Position numbers and translations under genes: made by a program. A DNA stretch of 64,000 bases, taken from VRUE01 sp963774405. Lineage in GTDB: Bacteria > Actinomycetota > Thermoleophilia > Solirubrobacterales > 70-9. Positions 43,289 through 52,067 of the stretch are shown one piece after another. The notes beneath the pieces are model-generated. The model worked only from the letters and a program-made list of their open reading frames with translations, was not told where the DNA came from and did not search any database. The stretch lies in the NCBI GenBank assembly GCA_963774405.1, contig CAVZEV010000013.1, positions 62,001 through 126,000 on the forward strand, given 5' to 3'. Each line of letters begins with the position of its first letter. Positions within the stretch are counted from its first letter, which is position 1.

Positions 43289-44089
43289 TCAAGTGTCAGG
43301 TTTGACGTTGATCGCCTCGCCGAAGTCGGGCGCGAAGCACTCGACAACGACGTTGATATGCCAGCCGATGGTCGGGAGTGCATCGAGCAAGAGACCCCTC
43401 TCCCCGAATGCGAGTCGCACGGTAAATTCAGCAGACATGAGCGGTTTCGGGTCGGGGACTGGATGGTGCCAGCGGATATGGGCGAGCTCCAGGCCGTTCA
43501 CAAGCTCACGGTCAAATCCCACCGGATCAATCTCGAAGTGGAATTCGTCGTCGAGCGACTCGCGCCGGAAGCTCGCCCCGTAGCCGTGCGCGTCAACGAC
43601 TGCCGTCAGCGAAGGATGGATCGCTCGGTGCTTGTCGATGTTCACGTAGTCATTGACGACTTTCAGAGCCTGAACAGTCGGGTCGATATCGGTCTGGAAC
43701 GGCTGGAGAGCTGCGATGATCCCGGCGTGCTCCTCGCTCACGCCTCTGATTCGCTTCCGCCCTCGGGAGGCGAAGTCGGCTTCGCTGGAGAAAATCGGGA
43801 AGCTCGTCCTCGCGCCAGGCTCCTGCCCGTTGAGGCGCACCATCTCGTTGGCGAGATTGTCGAGGGCGGATCGCCAGTTCGCCAGGACATCGCCAAGGAT
43901 TAGGCCGAGCCTGAACGGCGGGTACTCACGGACTCGGAGAACCGCGACGTCCAAGTCCGCTGCGCGCTCCTCATTGATGACGCAGTACGGCTCCCTTGTT
44001 ACGAAGTCCCGTGCCGCCGAGACCAGCTCGACAAGATGCTCATCGGCCCGCGCGAGCTTGGCGCGTGGATTTACTAGGGACGCCTCCAC
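43289..44089 (-). CDS. Conserved protein of unknown function
   Basis: A helical N-terminal half (LGDVLANWRSALDNLANEMV), then FPIFSSEADFASRGRKRI, EHAGIIAALQPFQTDI and VVNDYVNIDKHRAIHPS. I recognise this as an uncharacterised actinobacterial family with a DKHR motif, possibly HEPN-related. GTG at 44089 is chosen because the longer frame (to 44176) would overlap the ATPase gene. It is the last gene of the minus-strand ATPase operon. Confidence 0.6.
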   Translation of the reverse strand: MEASLVNPRAKLARADEHLVELVSAARDFVTREPYCVINEERAADLDVAVLRVREYPPFRLGLILGDVLANWRSALDNLANEMVRLNGQEPGARTSFPIFSSEADFASRGRKRIRGVSEEHAGIIAALQPFQTDIDPTVQALKVVNDYVNIDKHRAIHPSLTAVVDAHGYGASFRRESLDDEFHFEIDPVGFDRELVNGLELAHIRWHHPVPDPKPLMSAEFTVRLAFGERGLLLDALPTIGWHINVVVECFAPDFGEAINVKPDT

Positions 44090-44138
44090 TGACCATGTTC
44101 TACGCGAGGACCGGATTTTCCGGCAGGCGGTATCTGCC

Positions 44139-46541
44139 TCAGGCGCTCGCCTTCGGCGACTCCGCTCCGCCCGCAAGGAGCTGGAGATCGGGCCTGCGGT
44201 CAGCGGTCAGGTGCTGGTCTTGCAGGCCGCGCAGGGCATTGACGTTGGAGAGAATCGCCGAGGTCGCTGGGTTAACCGATTCGTCCTCGTGGGAGCCCCG
44301 GTTGCCGAACTTTCGGAGGCGGTGCAGCGTTCCGACCTCAAGGTCGTCGATCGCCTTGCCCTGGTGCAGGCGGTCGATCATGTCCTCGACCGAGATGCCC
44401 TTCCTCAGAGGGGTTTCCTTCGCCGCCGCCAACTCGCGACAGAACCGCTCGACCGCCTTGCGTACCGCACCAGCGCAGGACTCCCGGCGCGCCAGCTCTC
44501 CCTCCGCGTTGGCCTCAGCGTAGTTCAGCAGTTCGTTCAACCGGCCTTCGGCCAGGGCAATCTGTGGGTCCGGCCCGCTGCCACGCTCGAAGACGTATTT
44601 GGTGAACGAGTTGACGGCCGCGAACTGCGCCTCCACCTGGCTGGCAAATCGGCGCTCGTGGGTCATCACGATGACCTGGCGGTCGCGGCTGATGCGCGCC
44701 AGCAGGTGGATTAGGCCCTCTTCGTGGCCCTGGTCCATCGACTGCACCGGATCGTCGAGCATGATCATCGACCAGCCGGGATTGCGATCGACCCGCTGGG
44801 AGAAGTACAGGCTCAGCCCCAGGCAGTTGCCCTCGGCCTCGCTGAACATCGTCACCGGGTTGACCGGCTTGCCGTGGGAGGTTGCCGCGAGTTCGGCCTG
44901 GCGATGTTTGGTGTCGCGGATCGTGATGCCGGAGATTTTGATGTGGTGGCCAGGACTGAGCTCCTCGTAGTAGCGGGCGATGTCGCCGCTCAGCGTCTTC
45001 AACGCCGCCGCCATCCGCTGCTTCTCGGCCGCCTCCAGTTTGGCGACTAGGAACCGCAGTTGCTCTTGGTGGCCGCGCAGTCGCCACGCCGCCTCCACGG
45101 CGCTGCCGTTCTCGGCCAGAAGCACCGCCATCTGCAGCGCCCCCATCCGTTTCTTGTCGGCCTCGTCGAGTCCCGAGAAGCGCTTGGTCAGCTGCATGAC
45201 CAAGGCCTCGACCGCGGCGCGCAGGGTGGCGTGGCGCTGGCCGATCTCTTCGACTGCGGCTAGCAGTTCGGTGACCATTCCCTCCAGGGCGCCGGCATCG
45301 CCGTGCGGGCGGCTGGCGCTCTCATAGGCGGCGAGGGCGGCGTCGGCCAGCCGCTTGGCGCGGGCGCGGACCTCCTCGAGCGCGGCCTGCTCCTCCTTGG
45401 CGGCGACCAGCGCCGTGGCCTCGCCTCCCTCGTCCAGCGACTCCAGCAGCAGCCCGGCGGCATCGCCGTTCAGCGGGCCGACGCCCGTGAGCGCGGCGAT
45501 CCCGTCGCGCAGATCGCTGCGCGGATCGGCGGGGGCGGGGTCGCTGGTTTGCTCGGCCTGCTCGCGCAGGGCATCGCGCCGCTCGGCGTCGAGCGTCGGC
45601 TGCTCGCAGAACGGACACACCTCGGGATGCTCGGGATCGACCAAGCCCAGCCCCTGGGCGGCGAGGCTGGAGCGCTGGTTGGTCTCGTGCCATTGCCGGT
45701 GACGTTCCGCGTGCTCGCGCAGGCCCCGGACGGCGCTGGCCGTTTGGGCGACGGGCGCGGCGAGATCCTTAGCCCCGACCGCCAGCACGTCGAGGCCCGG
45801 CGGCCGGCGGTCGCGCGCCAGCAGGGCATCGAGTTCCTGCCGGGCTTGGGCACCGATCGCCTCCCAGGCGGCGTCGGCGTCGAGCCCGACGAAGCCGCCG
45901 GCGCGGGCGCGAAGGTCATCGGGAGCCTGCTCCAAGGGCTCCATTTCGGGCGGGGTCAGCGGTTGCACCGCCCGCGTCACCCGCTCGCGCAATCGCCGCA
46001 CCCGCTCGTCACGATCGGTGTCGGTGCGGAGCCGTTGCAGCCGCTCGCGCAGCTGACCGAAGCCGGCGAAGCCGAGTATTGCGCTCAGCTGCTCCCACCG
46101 GCTTTGCTGCTCGCTGTCGATCAGCGCCTGGATCTCGCACTGGCCGAGGAAGGGACGGAAGGCATCATCGGTTCGCAGCCCGAGCGCCCTGACGTCGGCC
46201 GCCGGCTCGCCGTCGATCGTCAGCTCGGTCGCGTTGCCGACCAGGGCGCGGCGGACGACGTGGCGCCGGCCGTCCTGGTTCAGCGTGACCTCGGCGAAGG
46301 TCGCGACATCAGGCTGGGCGTGGACGCTGCGGATCCACGTCGCACCCCGGTACTCGCCGCGCGTCTTCGAGCGCTCCTTGCGCACGATGCTGTCGAAGAG
46401 AACCCACTCGAAGGCCTCGGTCAGGCTCGTCTTGCCGGTCCCGTTCTCGCCGGCCAGGAGCACGACGTCGCCCGAGAGCACGATCTCGGCGCGGTGCGGA
46501 TAGCCGCGAAAAGCCTGGACGACGATGCGCTCAAGCCGCAT
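44139..46541 (-). CDS. SMC/RecF-like ATPase with CPFC zinc-hook-like motif
   Basis: An 800-residue ABC-type ATPase. N-terminal MRLERIVVQAFRGYPHRAEI and Walker A LLAGENGTGKTSLTEAFEW; a long coiled coil interrupted by HPEVCPFCEQPTLD (CxxC, hook-like); then the ABC signature region FSEAEGNCLGLSLYF and Walker B SMIMLDDPVQSMDQGHEEGL. The last 90 residues contain LHRLRKFGNRGSHEDES, resembling the RxxGNxxxH motif of HEPN/DUF4145 domains. ATG 46541 gives the normal N-terminus. Such proteins are common in defence loci; the exact system is not identified. Confidence 0.78.
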   Translation of the reverse strand: MRLERIVVQAFRGYPHRAEIVLSGDVVLLAGENGTGKTSLTEAFEWVLFDSIVRKERSKTRGEYRGATWIRSVHAQPDVATFAEVTLNQDGRRHVVRRALVGNATELTIDGEPAADVRALGLRTDDAFRPFLGQCEIQALIDSEQQSRWEQLSAILGFAGFGQLRERLQRLRTDTDRDERVRRLRERVTRAVQPLTPPEMEPLEQAPDDLRARAGGFVGLDADAAWEAIGAQARQELDALLARDRRPPGLDVLAVGAKDLAAPVAQTASAVRGLREHAERHRQWHETNQRSSLAAQGLGLVDPEHPEVCPFCEQPTLDAERRDALREQAEQTSDPAPADPRSDLRDGIAALTGVGPLNGDAAGLLLESLDEGGEATALVAAKEEQAALEEVRARAKRLADAALAAYESASRPHGDAGALEGMVTELLAAVEEIGQRHATLRAAVEALVMQLTKRFSGLDEADKKRMGALQMAVLLAENGSAVEAAWRLRGHQEQLRFLVAKLEAAEKQRMAAALKTLSGDIARYYEELSPGHHIKISGITIRDTKHRQAELAATSHGKPVNPVTMFSEAEGNCLGLSLYFSQRVDRNPGWSMIMLDDPVQSMDQGHEEGLIHLLARISRDRQVIVMTHERRFASQVEAQFAAVNSFTKYVFERGSGPDPQIALAEGRLNELLNYAEANAEGELARRESCAGAVRKAVERFCRELAAAKETPLRKGISVEDMIDRLHQGKAIDDLEVGTLHRLRKFGNRGSHEDESVNPATSAILSNVNALRGLQDQHLTADRRPDLQLLAGGAESPKASA

Positions 46542-46713
46542 CGAGGATCTCTTGCAGCAGCTCTGCCCAGGCGTCCTCGACCGGCTCTTCGGACAAAAGC
46601 GCCGCCGCCAGCGGCTCGAGCTCCGGGTCGAGCTTCGGAGCGATCTCCTCCAACGCACCTTTCAGCGGATCCTCAATCACCGGTTGATCGTAGCCGCGCT
46701 GGGGGTCGAGCAT
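46531..46713 (-). CDS. Small acidic protein upstream of the SMC-like ATPase
   Basis: A 60-residue protein (MLDPQRGYDQPVIEDPLKGA, then LEEIAPKLDPELEPLAAALL) overlapping the ATPase start by 11 nt, so translation is coupled. ATG 46713 is preferred; the frame is open to 46821. It is helical and acidic, possibly an accessory subunit or antitoxin-like partner. No homologue known to me. Confidence 0.5.
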   Translation of the reverse strand: MLDPQRGYDQPVIEDPLKGALEEIAPKLDPELEPLAAALLSEEPVEDAWAELLQEILDAA

Positions 46714-46949
46714 TGGAGCAGAGAGTGAGCCGAATCTTCCGAAACCGTGATAGGCATCTCGGCCGCGAGGGTGATTTTCCGGGCTGCTGTGCAGCTGCTG
46801 TGGCGGTTTGATCGCCGCCATTGAAGGCGGTCTGGGTGCTCGCCTCGATACCGAGCCACTCGCTACAAGTGGGACTGCGCGTAACTCCTCGTGTGGCGCA
46901 CTACTCGGACGGTGGACTTAACGTGGAATCGTCTCCGGTGTTAGTTGCA

Positions 46950-46961
46950 TAGGATCGTGTA
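46950..46961 (+). promoter_or_regulatory. -10 element for the leaderless FIST-nucleosidase transcript
   Basis: TAGGAT at 46950-46955 is followed by 6 nt and ATG 46962. There is no ribosome binding site. The 46714-46961 interval separates this gene from the divergent ATPase operon and holds no other gene. Confidence 0.5.
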
Positions 46962-49205
46962 ATGAAGCCGATTCTCGATCTAACGCTCGCGGGTAGCGAT
47001 CTTCCTCCAGGTCCGATCGAAGAAGAGCACGTAATCCAGGTTGCCCGGCAGCTCGAAGAGCGCTTGATCGACCAGGGTCGAACCTGGAATGACGTGTCAC
47101 TTCTCCTTTTGCTCAACTCGAAGGAGGTCATCGAGGAGGGCGAAGCAGGAGACGAAGGCGACAGTGAGGTCGACGAGGAGGCCGTCACGGCTCAGCAGCG
47201 GAAATCGGACAAAAATCTTGTCGCTGGCCTCCGCGCCTTTTGCGCGGAGCGGGGTCACTTTCCGCCGTTGATCGGTACGACCGTGCATGCGTTCTTTTAC
47301 GCGGACCGCGGCCATGAAGAGACCGACGTCACCGATGGATTGCTACTCGCCGCCTATTCGAGCGCAGTCTTGGACGCGATCCCAGTCGCGGTTGAGATCA
47401 GTACCCGCCGTAACGATCGCAAGTACGCCGGCATCAACGCCGTGCAGAAGTGCGTGAAGAGCTACCGCGACCAGATCGCCGCGACCTATGGCAAGGCGCC
47501 ACGGCCTGCCGAGGTGTTCCGTGAGACGACGGGCATCTTGTTCACGTCAGGAAGCGGTCACATCGGGGCCAAGCAGTTCATCGACTTCACCGATTGCTAT
47601 GCGGTAGGGCAGGAGTTGCGCAACGATGCGAACGGAGCCCAGATCGTTGGTGGGTGCTCCAGCAATCGCCATGAAAAGCAGTTGCAGTGCATCTATTACG
47701 CGAAGCTAGACCGGGGCAGCGAGGTCTACGACTTCACGTACGACCATGCCGCGATCACGACGCTTTTGCCGTACTCGCCCTCGGAATACCTGCTCCAGCA
47801 TCCCTATGCGTTGGCCGACAAAGATCCGCTCCAACTGGAGTTCAACGATAAGGATCAATACGGCGAGGGTCGCTATTTCTATATCGAGAGCATCAACGGG
47901 TCGGAGCCGATGGATTTCCTCATCGACTACTGGGATGTGTCGCGAGACGAAATGGTGAAGATGATGGAGGAAGGCACGCCCATTCCGGCCCAGATGAAGA
48001 CGTTCGATTACACCATCGCCTCGGCGCTTAGCCCGTTCGAGCGCGCTATCTGGCCCAACGTTCCTATCTGGTTCGACGAAGTTGATGGCAAAGCGCTCCT
48101 CCGACTCGTTCGCGCTGAGGCACAAGGCAGCCCGTACTACCTGATGCAGATGAAACGCGACGGACTGCGCGAGAACGTGCAGGCGCTGGCGGAGCATTTC
48201 GATCGAACCGTCAGTGAGGAGTCCGCGGTGGTCTGCTTTCTGTGCGAGAGCCGCAAGTATCTGCTCGACGCTATCGACAGCAACATGGAGGCGGATACGG
48301 TGCTTGCGTCCATGCCGGATGCAAATGTCAAGCTCGGCGTCTACCTCAACGGCGAGTATGCCGTTGGCCCTACTGATTCGATTGGGTACCACAACTTCAC
48401 CCAGATCGCGATGATCACGCCAGCGCGGGAGGTCTCGGAGTTGCCAGGAGGACTTCGGGACGCGGTCGAGGCACGCCAGCGCAAACAGCGCGTGGCAGTG
48501 GTCCTCTCGGCTATTGCCCCTGAGCAGGAGGCCATGCTGAGGCTGCTCGATGGTGCCGTGGAGGAGGTGCACCGTGGCACCGTCTACACGAGCGGTCAAT
48601 ACGAGTCTCCCACGAGCGACTGGACGGTGCACACGGTTTTGATCGGCGCCGGCGGCGACAGCGCGGCGCTGGAGGCAGAGCGCGCGATCAGCCACTTTGG
48701 CCCCGAGGTGGCCCTGTTCGTCGGAGTTGCAGGCGGCATAAAGGACGTTTCGCTCGGCGATGTTGTCGTGGCGACCGACATCTACGGCTACGAGGCGGGC
48801 AAAGCGGGCGATAGCTTTATTGCGCGGCCGCGCGTCGGGCGGTCTAACTATTCGCTCGAACAGCGCGCCGAGCGAGAGCGACAGTCCGGCGCTTGGTTCG
48901 AGGGGACTGAGGCAACGCCGGATGTCGTTGTCGCGCCGATCGCTGCGGGAGCAAAGGTCGTGGCGTCAACTCGCTCGCCGACGTACAAATTCATCCGTGA
49001 GAACTACGACCAGGCGGTTGCCGTCGAGATGGAGGGAGCGGGCTTCCTCCAAGCAGCCCACGCGAACCCTGACGTGAAGGCGCTCGTAGTCCGGGGCATC
49101 TCCGACCTGCTCGACAACAAGGAAGAGTCAGATCACGACGGTTGGCAGCATCGTGCTGCGGATCACGCGGCACGCTTCGCGGTTCAGATTCTCCAGAAGA
49201 TCTAG
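46962..49205 (+). CDS. FIST-like sensor fused to nucleoside phosphorylase-type nucleosidase
   Basis: A 747-residue protein. Residues 1-490 resemble FIST sensory domains: PLIGTTVHAFFYADRGHEET, GILFTSGSGHIGAKQFI, AQIVGGCSSNR, then a FIST_C-like segment AVVCFLCESRKYLLDAID, LGVYLNGEYAVGPTDSIGYH and NFTQIAMITP. Residues about 505-747 are a PNP/UDP-type (MTA/SAH nucleosidase-like) domain: VALFVGVAGGIKDVSLGDVV, substrate-binding AVAVEMEGAGFLQAA, and the catalytic Asp in VVRGISDLLDNK. A ligand sensor coupled to a nucleosidase suggests a nucleotide-depleting effector. A membrane protein gene follows 6 bp later. Confidence 0.68.
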   Translation: MKPILDLTLAGSDLPPGPIEEEHVIQVARQLEERLIDQGRTWNDVSLLLLLNSKEVIEEGEAGDEGDSEVDEEAVTAQQRKSDKNLVAGLRAFCAERGHFPPLIGTTVHAFFYADRGHEETDVTDGLLLAAYSSAVLDAIPVAVEISTRRNDRKYAGINAVQKCVKSYRDQIAATYGKAPRPAEVFRETTGILFTSGSGHIGAKQFIDFTDCYAVGQELRNDANGAQIVGGCSSNRHEKQLQCIYYAKLDRGSEVYDFTYDHAAITTLLPYSPSEYLLQHPYALADKDPLQLEFNDKDQYGEGRYFYIESINGSEPMDFLIDYWDVSRDEMVKMMEEGTPIPAQMKTFDYTIASALSPFERAIWPNVPIWFDEVDGKALLRLVRAEAQGSPYYLMQMKRDGLRENVQALAEHFDRTVSEESAVVCFLCESRKYLLDAIDSNMEADTVLASMPDANVKLGVYLNGEYAVGPTDSIGYHNFTQIAMITPAREVSELPGGLRDAVEARQRKQRVAVVLSAIAPEQEAMLRLLDGAVEEVHRGTVYTSGQYESPTSDWTVHTVLIGAGGDSAALEAERAISHFGPEVALFVGVAGGIKDVSLGDVVVATDIYGYEAGKAGDSFIARPRVGRSNYSLEQRAERERQSGAWFEGTEATPDVVVAPIAAGAKVVASTRSPTYKFIRENYDQAVAVEMEGAGFLQAAHANPDVKALVVRGISDLLDNKEESDHDGWQHRAADHAARFAVQILQKI

Positions 49206-49211
49206 GTTAGT

Positions 49212-49787
49212 ATGGCGCTGGTTGAGGTCACTCATGAGGTAAGCGCAGGCGATCTCCTGGTCGGTGGTGGAACGCTGCTGCTAGCTTTTTTCACCGCCTG
49301 GCTCGCGTTTCGTACGAGTCGGCAGGTGGAGTTGACGAAGGAGAGCCTTGGCTTGAGCCGCGAGAGCATTGAGGCGCTTGATCGACCGTTCGTAATTGCG
49401 ACTCCAAACGAGAACCATCATGTCCTCGGTTTCATCGAGCCCGGTGCCGAGCATCCTGGGATGAGGTTCGCCTATCGCCTCTGGAACATCGGCAAGGGTC
49501 CAGCGATCGTCACCGACGTCAGTCTCTCCGATTCCTCTACCGGACGCGAGTACCTAACGGCGGCTGAGAAAGTTCAGCGCGCCATCGCGGTGGCCCCCGC
49601 AGGCCGCGACGAACTCAGCGTCCTCGCCGACGGGCCGCCGGGCGTCGGCGCGAGCTTGAGGCTGAGCATCAGCTACCGAGCTGCCTCCGGCCTGTCCTAC
49701 AGGACCGAGTCGAGCGTCGACGTGGTTGAGAACCTGTATTGCATCTGCCGAGACTTCCGGCGCGAGGCCGACGGTGAGGGGGTCTAG
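49212..49787 (+). CDS. Single-pass membrane protein linked to the FIST-nucleosidase
   Basis: A 191-residue protein with one N-terminal membrane segment (DLLVGGGTLLLAFFTAWLAF, residues 13-32) followed by a short coiled stretch (VELTKESLGLSRESIEALDR) and a beta-rich domain (FAYRLWNIGKGPAIVTDVSL). Proteins of this build occur beside many defence and uncharacterised genes; function unknown. The 6-bp gap indicates an operon with the upstream fusion gene, so the pair may form one system at the membrane. Confidence 0.65.
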   Translation: MALVEVTHEVSAGDLLVGGGTLLLAFFTAWLAFRTSRQVELTKESLGLSRESIEALDRPFVIATPNENHHVLGFIEPGAEHPGMRFAYRLWNIGKGPAIVTDVSLSDSSTGREYLTAAEKVQRAIAVAPAGRDELSVLADGPPGVGASLRLSISYRAASGLSYRTESSVDVVENLYCICRDFRREADGEGV

Positions 49788-49847
49788 CGATGCTGCCCCA
49801 GCTCGATGTTCAGGGCTGGTTAGGCCGGCAGCCTGTCAGGCTGCCGG

Positions 49848-50345
49848 CTAACGAAGTTGGAACCGGCCGGAGAGCAGGTAGGCGTTCAACAGCTCAAGGG
49901 CATGAGCGGTTGGGCCGTGTATTGGCGAAGGCGGCCTCGCTGGGTCAGCGAACTCGATCCTCGTCGTCTCCTCGTAGTCCGGGTGCGGCTCGCCGCTCCA
50001 GCTTTCGGCTAGGAAGCACACGGCGAAGCAGTGAGTTTCGTCTCCGTTTGGATAGATGATCGTGTGCAGCCCAGCCTCAGAGAGCGTCGCGAATGGGATA
50101 AGGTCGTCTTCGGCCACCGTGACGCCGGTCTCCTCCTTCAGCTCGCCGATCGCGGTGGCTGCGAAGCTGCCCCCGGGCTCCGCCGCCCCGGCGGGGAGGC
50201 ACCACGTTCCATCATCCGCTCGACGCGTAAAAAGCACCCGGCCATCGGCCGGAAGCCGCAAGGCGATCATTGCCCCCGGCATCAAGACCAGCTCGCTACC
50301 GACCTGCTTTCGCAGTCGGCCCAGGTATGACTCGGAAAAGCTCAT
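49848..50345 (-). CDS. NUDIX hydrolase
   Basis: A 165-residue NUDIX fold protein. The Nudix box reads GAAEPGGSFAATAIGELKEE then TGV: the EExxE-type metal residues of GELKEETG are kept, but the usual Arg of RE and the Glu of the GE pair are Gly. It probably hydrolyses a nucleoside diphosphate derivative if active. TAACGT at 50352-50357 lies 6 nt before the ATG (leaderless). Confidence 0.85.
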   Translation of the reverse strand: MSFSESYLGRLRKQVGSELVLMPGAMIALRLPADGRVLFTRRADDGTWCLPAGAAEPGGSFAATAIGELKEETGVTVAEDDLIPFATLSEAGLHTIIYPNGDETHCFAVCFLAESWSGEPHPDYEETTRIEFADPARPPSPIHGPTAHALELLNAYLLSGRFQLR

Positions 50346-50383
50346 CGCGGCACGTTATTGCGGGCGGTTGCCGGCGCCTTTTC

Positions 50384-51469
50384 CTAGATGAGTTTGAATA
50401 GCAGCGTGCCGTCGGCGAGCAGCGCGATGCCGAGTGCATCGTCTCGGTGAACTGCGCTCCCTGCCTCCCGATCGAACCGATCGGAGTTGAGCCACCTGGG
50501 GCCGCTGAGCATGGTGGGTTGGTCGGGGAGTTCGGCGATGAAGCGCGTGAAAGCGGGCGCCAGATGGGCGGTGGCAGGCGTCGTTCGCTTGACGGCGTAG
50601 TGCATTGCGGCATGGGCGAGCAGCTCATCCTCAGTAGGCCGTGCACAGGGCGCCGGCACGGGTTGAAGCAGGTCGATCACGGTCATCGCCAGCGCTGCTG
50701 CGACCGGACCCTCTTGGTCGTGTCGAGCAAGGCCGGGCAACAGGTCAAGGTCGTGCTGATGTGGAGCGCAGGCACCCACAAGGTCTCGGTACGTTCCTTC
50801 CCAGTAGCCCGACTCGGTGTACTCGGCGTCTTGTCTCAGGACCTCGACGATCTCTGGCTCGACATCCCCGAAATGCAGGTCTCCCGTCCGCTCGAGCGCG
50901 GCGCGGACGCTGGCCTCGTCGCGGAACTCGAATTGAAACGTCTCGACCTCGCGGGGTCCACCTAGCCCCGCGCCCCGTGGCTCCTGGCCTGCAGTCCACA
51001 CGTAGAACTCGGACTCTCCCCCCGTGAGGTGGTCGTATACGGCGATCAGGAACCTCCTGCGGTAGGGAGGCTCGTAGGTGCCGGCTACCTCCGGGATTCC
51101 AACCCGGCTCAGCTCATCAGTGGCCTTCTCGGCAGCCTCAAGCTGTTGATCGACCAGTCTGTAGCTCGTATCCATGGAGGCATCGTGCTTGCCCTCGTTC
51201 GCCGCCGTGCGCACTGCATGCAGCGCTGTGCGTGAAGAAGCCGAAACGGCCTCGTGCTCCAGCGCTTCGATGAGATGGAAGAGCTTGGTGTTCTTTGGAG
51301 GCTGACTGAACGTCGCTGCTTGAAGGAAGCGCTCAAGCAGTGCGGCGGCGTCCCGGACGAATCGCCACATCTCCTCGGGGTCATACTCATCCTCAGCGAG
51401 TAGCCGGGCTTCCGCGCGGAGCTGCTGCAGCCGGCTGACCAAGTATTCCTCTCCGGTCATCCGGCGCAT
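50384..51469 (-). CDS. HEPN-like protein of unknown function
   Basis: A 361-residue protein. The N-terminal 110 residues are helical with LFHLIEALEHEAVSASSRT and ALHAVRTAANEGKHDASMDT, whose RxxxNEGKH resembles the HEPN active-site motif. The rest (FLIAVYDHLTGGESEFYVWT, FQFEFRDEASVRAALERTGD) is not recognised. Start 51469 or the in-frame ATG at 51460. It is adjacent to the right end of island 2. Confidence 0.6.
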   Translation of the reverse strand: MRRMTGEEYLVSRLQQLRAEARLLAEDEYDPEEMWRFVRDAAALLERFLQAATFSQPPKNTKLFHLIEALEHEAVSASSRTALHAVRTAANEGKHDASMDTSYRLVDQQLEAAEKATDELSRVGIPEVAGTYEPPYRRRFLIAVYDHLTGGESEFYVWTAGQEPRGAGLGGPREVETFQFEFRDEASVRAALERTGDLHFGDVEPEIVEVLRQDAEYTESGYWEGTYRDLVGACAPHQHDLDLLPGLARHDQEGPVAAALAMTVIDLLQPVPAPCARPTEDELLAHAAMHYAVKRTTPATAHLAPAFTRFIAELPDQPTMLSGPRWLNSDRFDREAGSAVHRDDALGIALLADGTLLFKLI

Positions 51470-51609
51470 GATGACGCGGTTCCGCCACCAGAAGGGTCGC
51501 CATCATTTGCCGGGCCGTGTCCTTTCTTCACGTAGATGGAGCCCGCCTACTGCCCTTGATCGATGGGCGGGCCGCGGCACGCGGGAGGAAATCAAACCGC
51601 CACCTCGGA

Positions 51610-51672
51610 TTTCGGGCACTCGTGCGCGCGAGTGCCCGAAACGCCGCATATCACCGCATATCCGCGCGTATG
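51610..51672. repeat. Right-end palindrome and iterons of island 2
   Basis: A 32-bp palindrome (TTTCGGGCACTCGTGC plus complement, one central mismatch, 51610-51641) followed by GCATATC at 51646 and 51656 and the related GCGTATG at 51666, a 10-bp period. The att repeat begins 87 bp further on. The same layout precedes att repeats 4 and 5. Confidence 0.82.
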
Positions 51673-51758
51673 GCTCACCAGGGCCGTTCCCCCGCGGCAT
51701 CAGAAAATCCCTGCAGACCGCTACATTCGTAGCGCGCGGCTTCTGGAGGCCGACGTAG

Positions 51759-51800
51759 TTGCCATGCAGAAGGTCGTCGGTTCGAATCCGATCAGCCGCT
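51759..51800 (+). repeat. tRNA-Gly 3' half, att repeat 3
   Basis: A 42-bp exact copy of the host tRNA-Gly from the anticodon loop to the discriminator base, without a 5' half. It marks the junction of islands 2 and 3. Confidence 0.92.
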
Positions 51801-51806
51801 TCGCAC

Positions 51807-51832
51807 GAGATCTCGCTCTAGGGCGGGATTTC
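51807..51832 (+). terminator. Diverged tRNA terminator hairpin after att repeat 3
   Basis: GAGATCTCGCTC-TA-GGGCGGGATTTC, a 12-bp stem with several G-T pairs, at the same distance from the tRNA 3' end as the hairpin at 29601. It shows that the element end includes the region downstream of a tRNA gene. Confidence 0.6.
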
Positions 51833-51884
51833 GTCGTTTATGGGGGCGCAAAGGGGAAATGGAACCATTCCTCCCATCGCCTCC

Positions 51885-51968
51885 ATTTTGGGCACTAGTT
51901 GTAAGACCCAGCAACGTTGTTCAGCTGGATGAACAACGTTGTTAGGAACTACAACTAGTGCCCAAAAT
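51885..51968. repeat. Nested palindrome at the left end of island 3
   Basis: Perfect 19-bp outer arms (ATTTTGGGCACTAGTTGTA at 51885-51903, complement at 51950-51968) enclose an inner inverted repeat AACGTTGTTCA/TGAACAACGTT (51913-51923, 51930-51940). Compared with the simple palindrome of island 2, a 54-bp segment (51900-51953, ends TGTA and TACA) appears inserted at the central ACTAGT, which is present on both sides. Confidence 0.8.
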
Positions 51969-52067
51969 GACTCCGATGCGCGGCGATTGACGGCGATTCC
52001 GGTCGATTGCGCCTTGCATTGGCTCCGCAAGCGAGGTAGCGAGCGGACGGCGAGCTACCTTTGCCCT

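Larger units (their letters stand above)
42410..51800. mobile_element. Island 2: integrase-less passenger island
   Basis: About 9.4 kb between tRNA 3' repeats. Left end: GCATATC (42482) and a perfect palindrome (42495-42518). Right end: palindrome (51610-51641), three iterons and att repeat 3. Cargo: DUF433/DUF5615, SMC-like ATPase operon, FIST-nucleosidase fusion with membrane partner, NUDIX and HEPN-like proteins. No integrase, transposase, relaxase or phage gene is seen, so mobility would need recombinase in trans. Confidence 0.75.

Noticed and set aside
51900..51953. Resemblance of the inner hairpin to an integron attC site
   Set aside because: There is AACGTTGTT-type symmetry but no proper GTTRRRY/RYYYAAC core pair or bulged bases, and no integron integrase is present.
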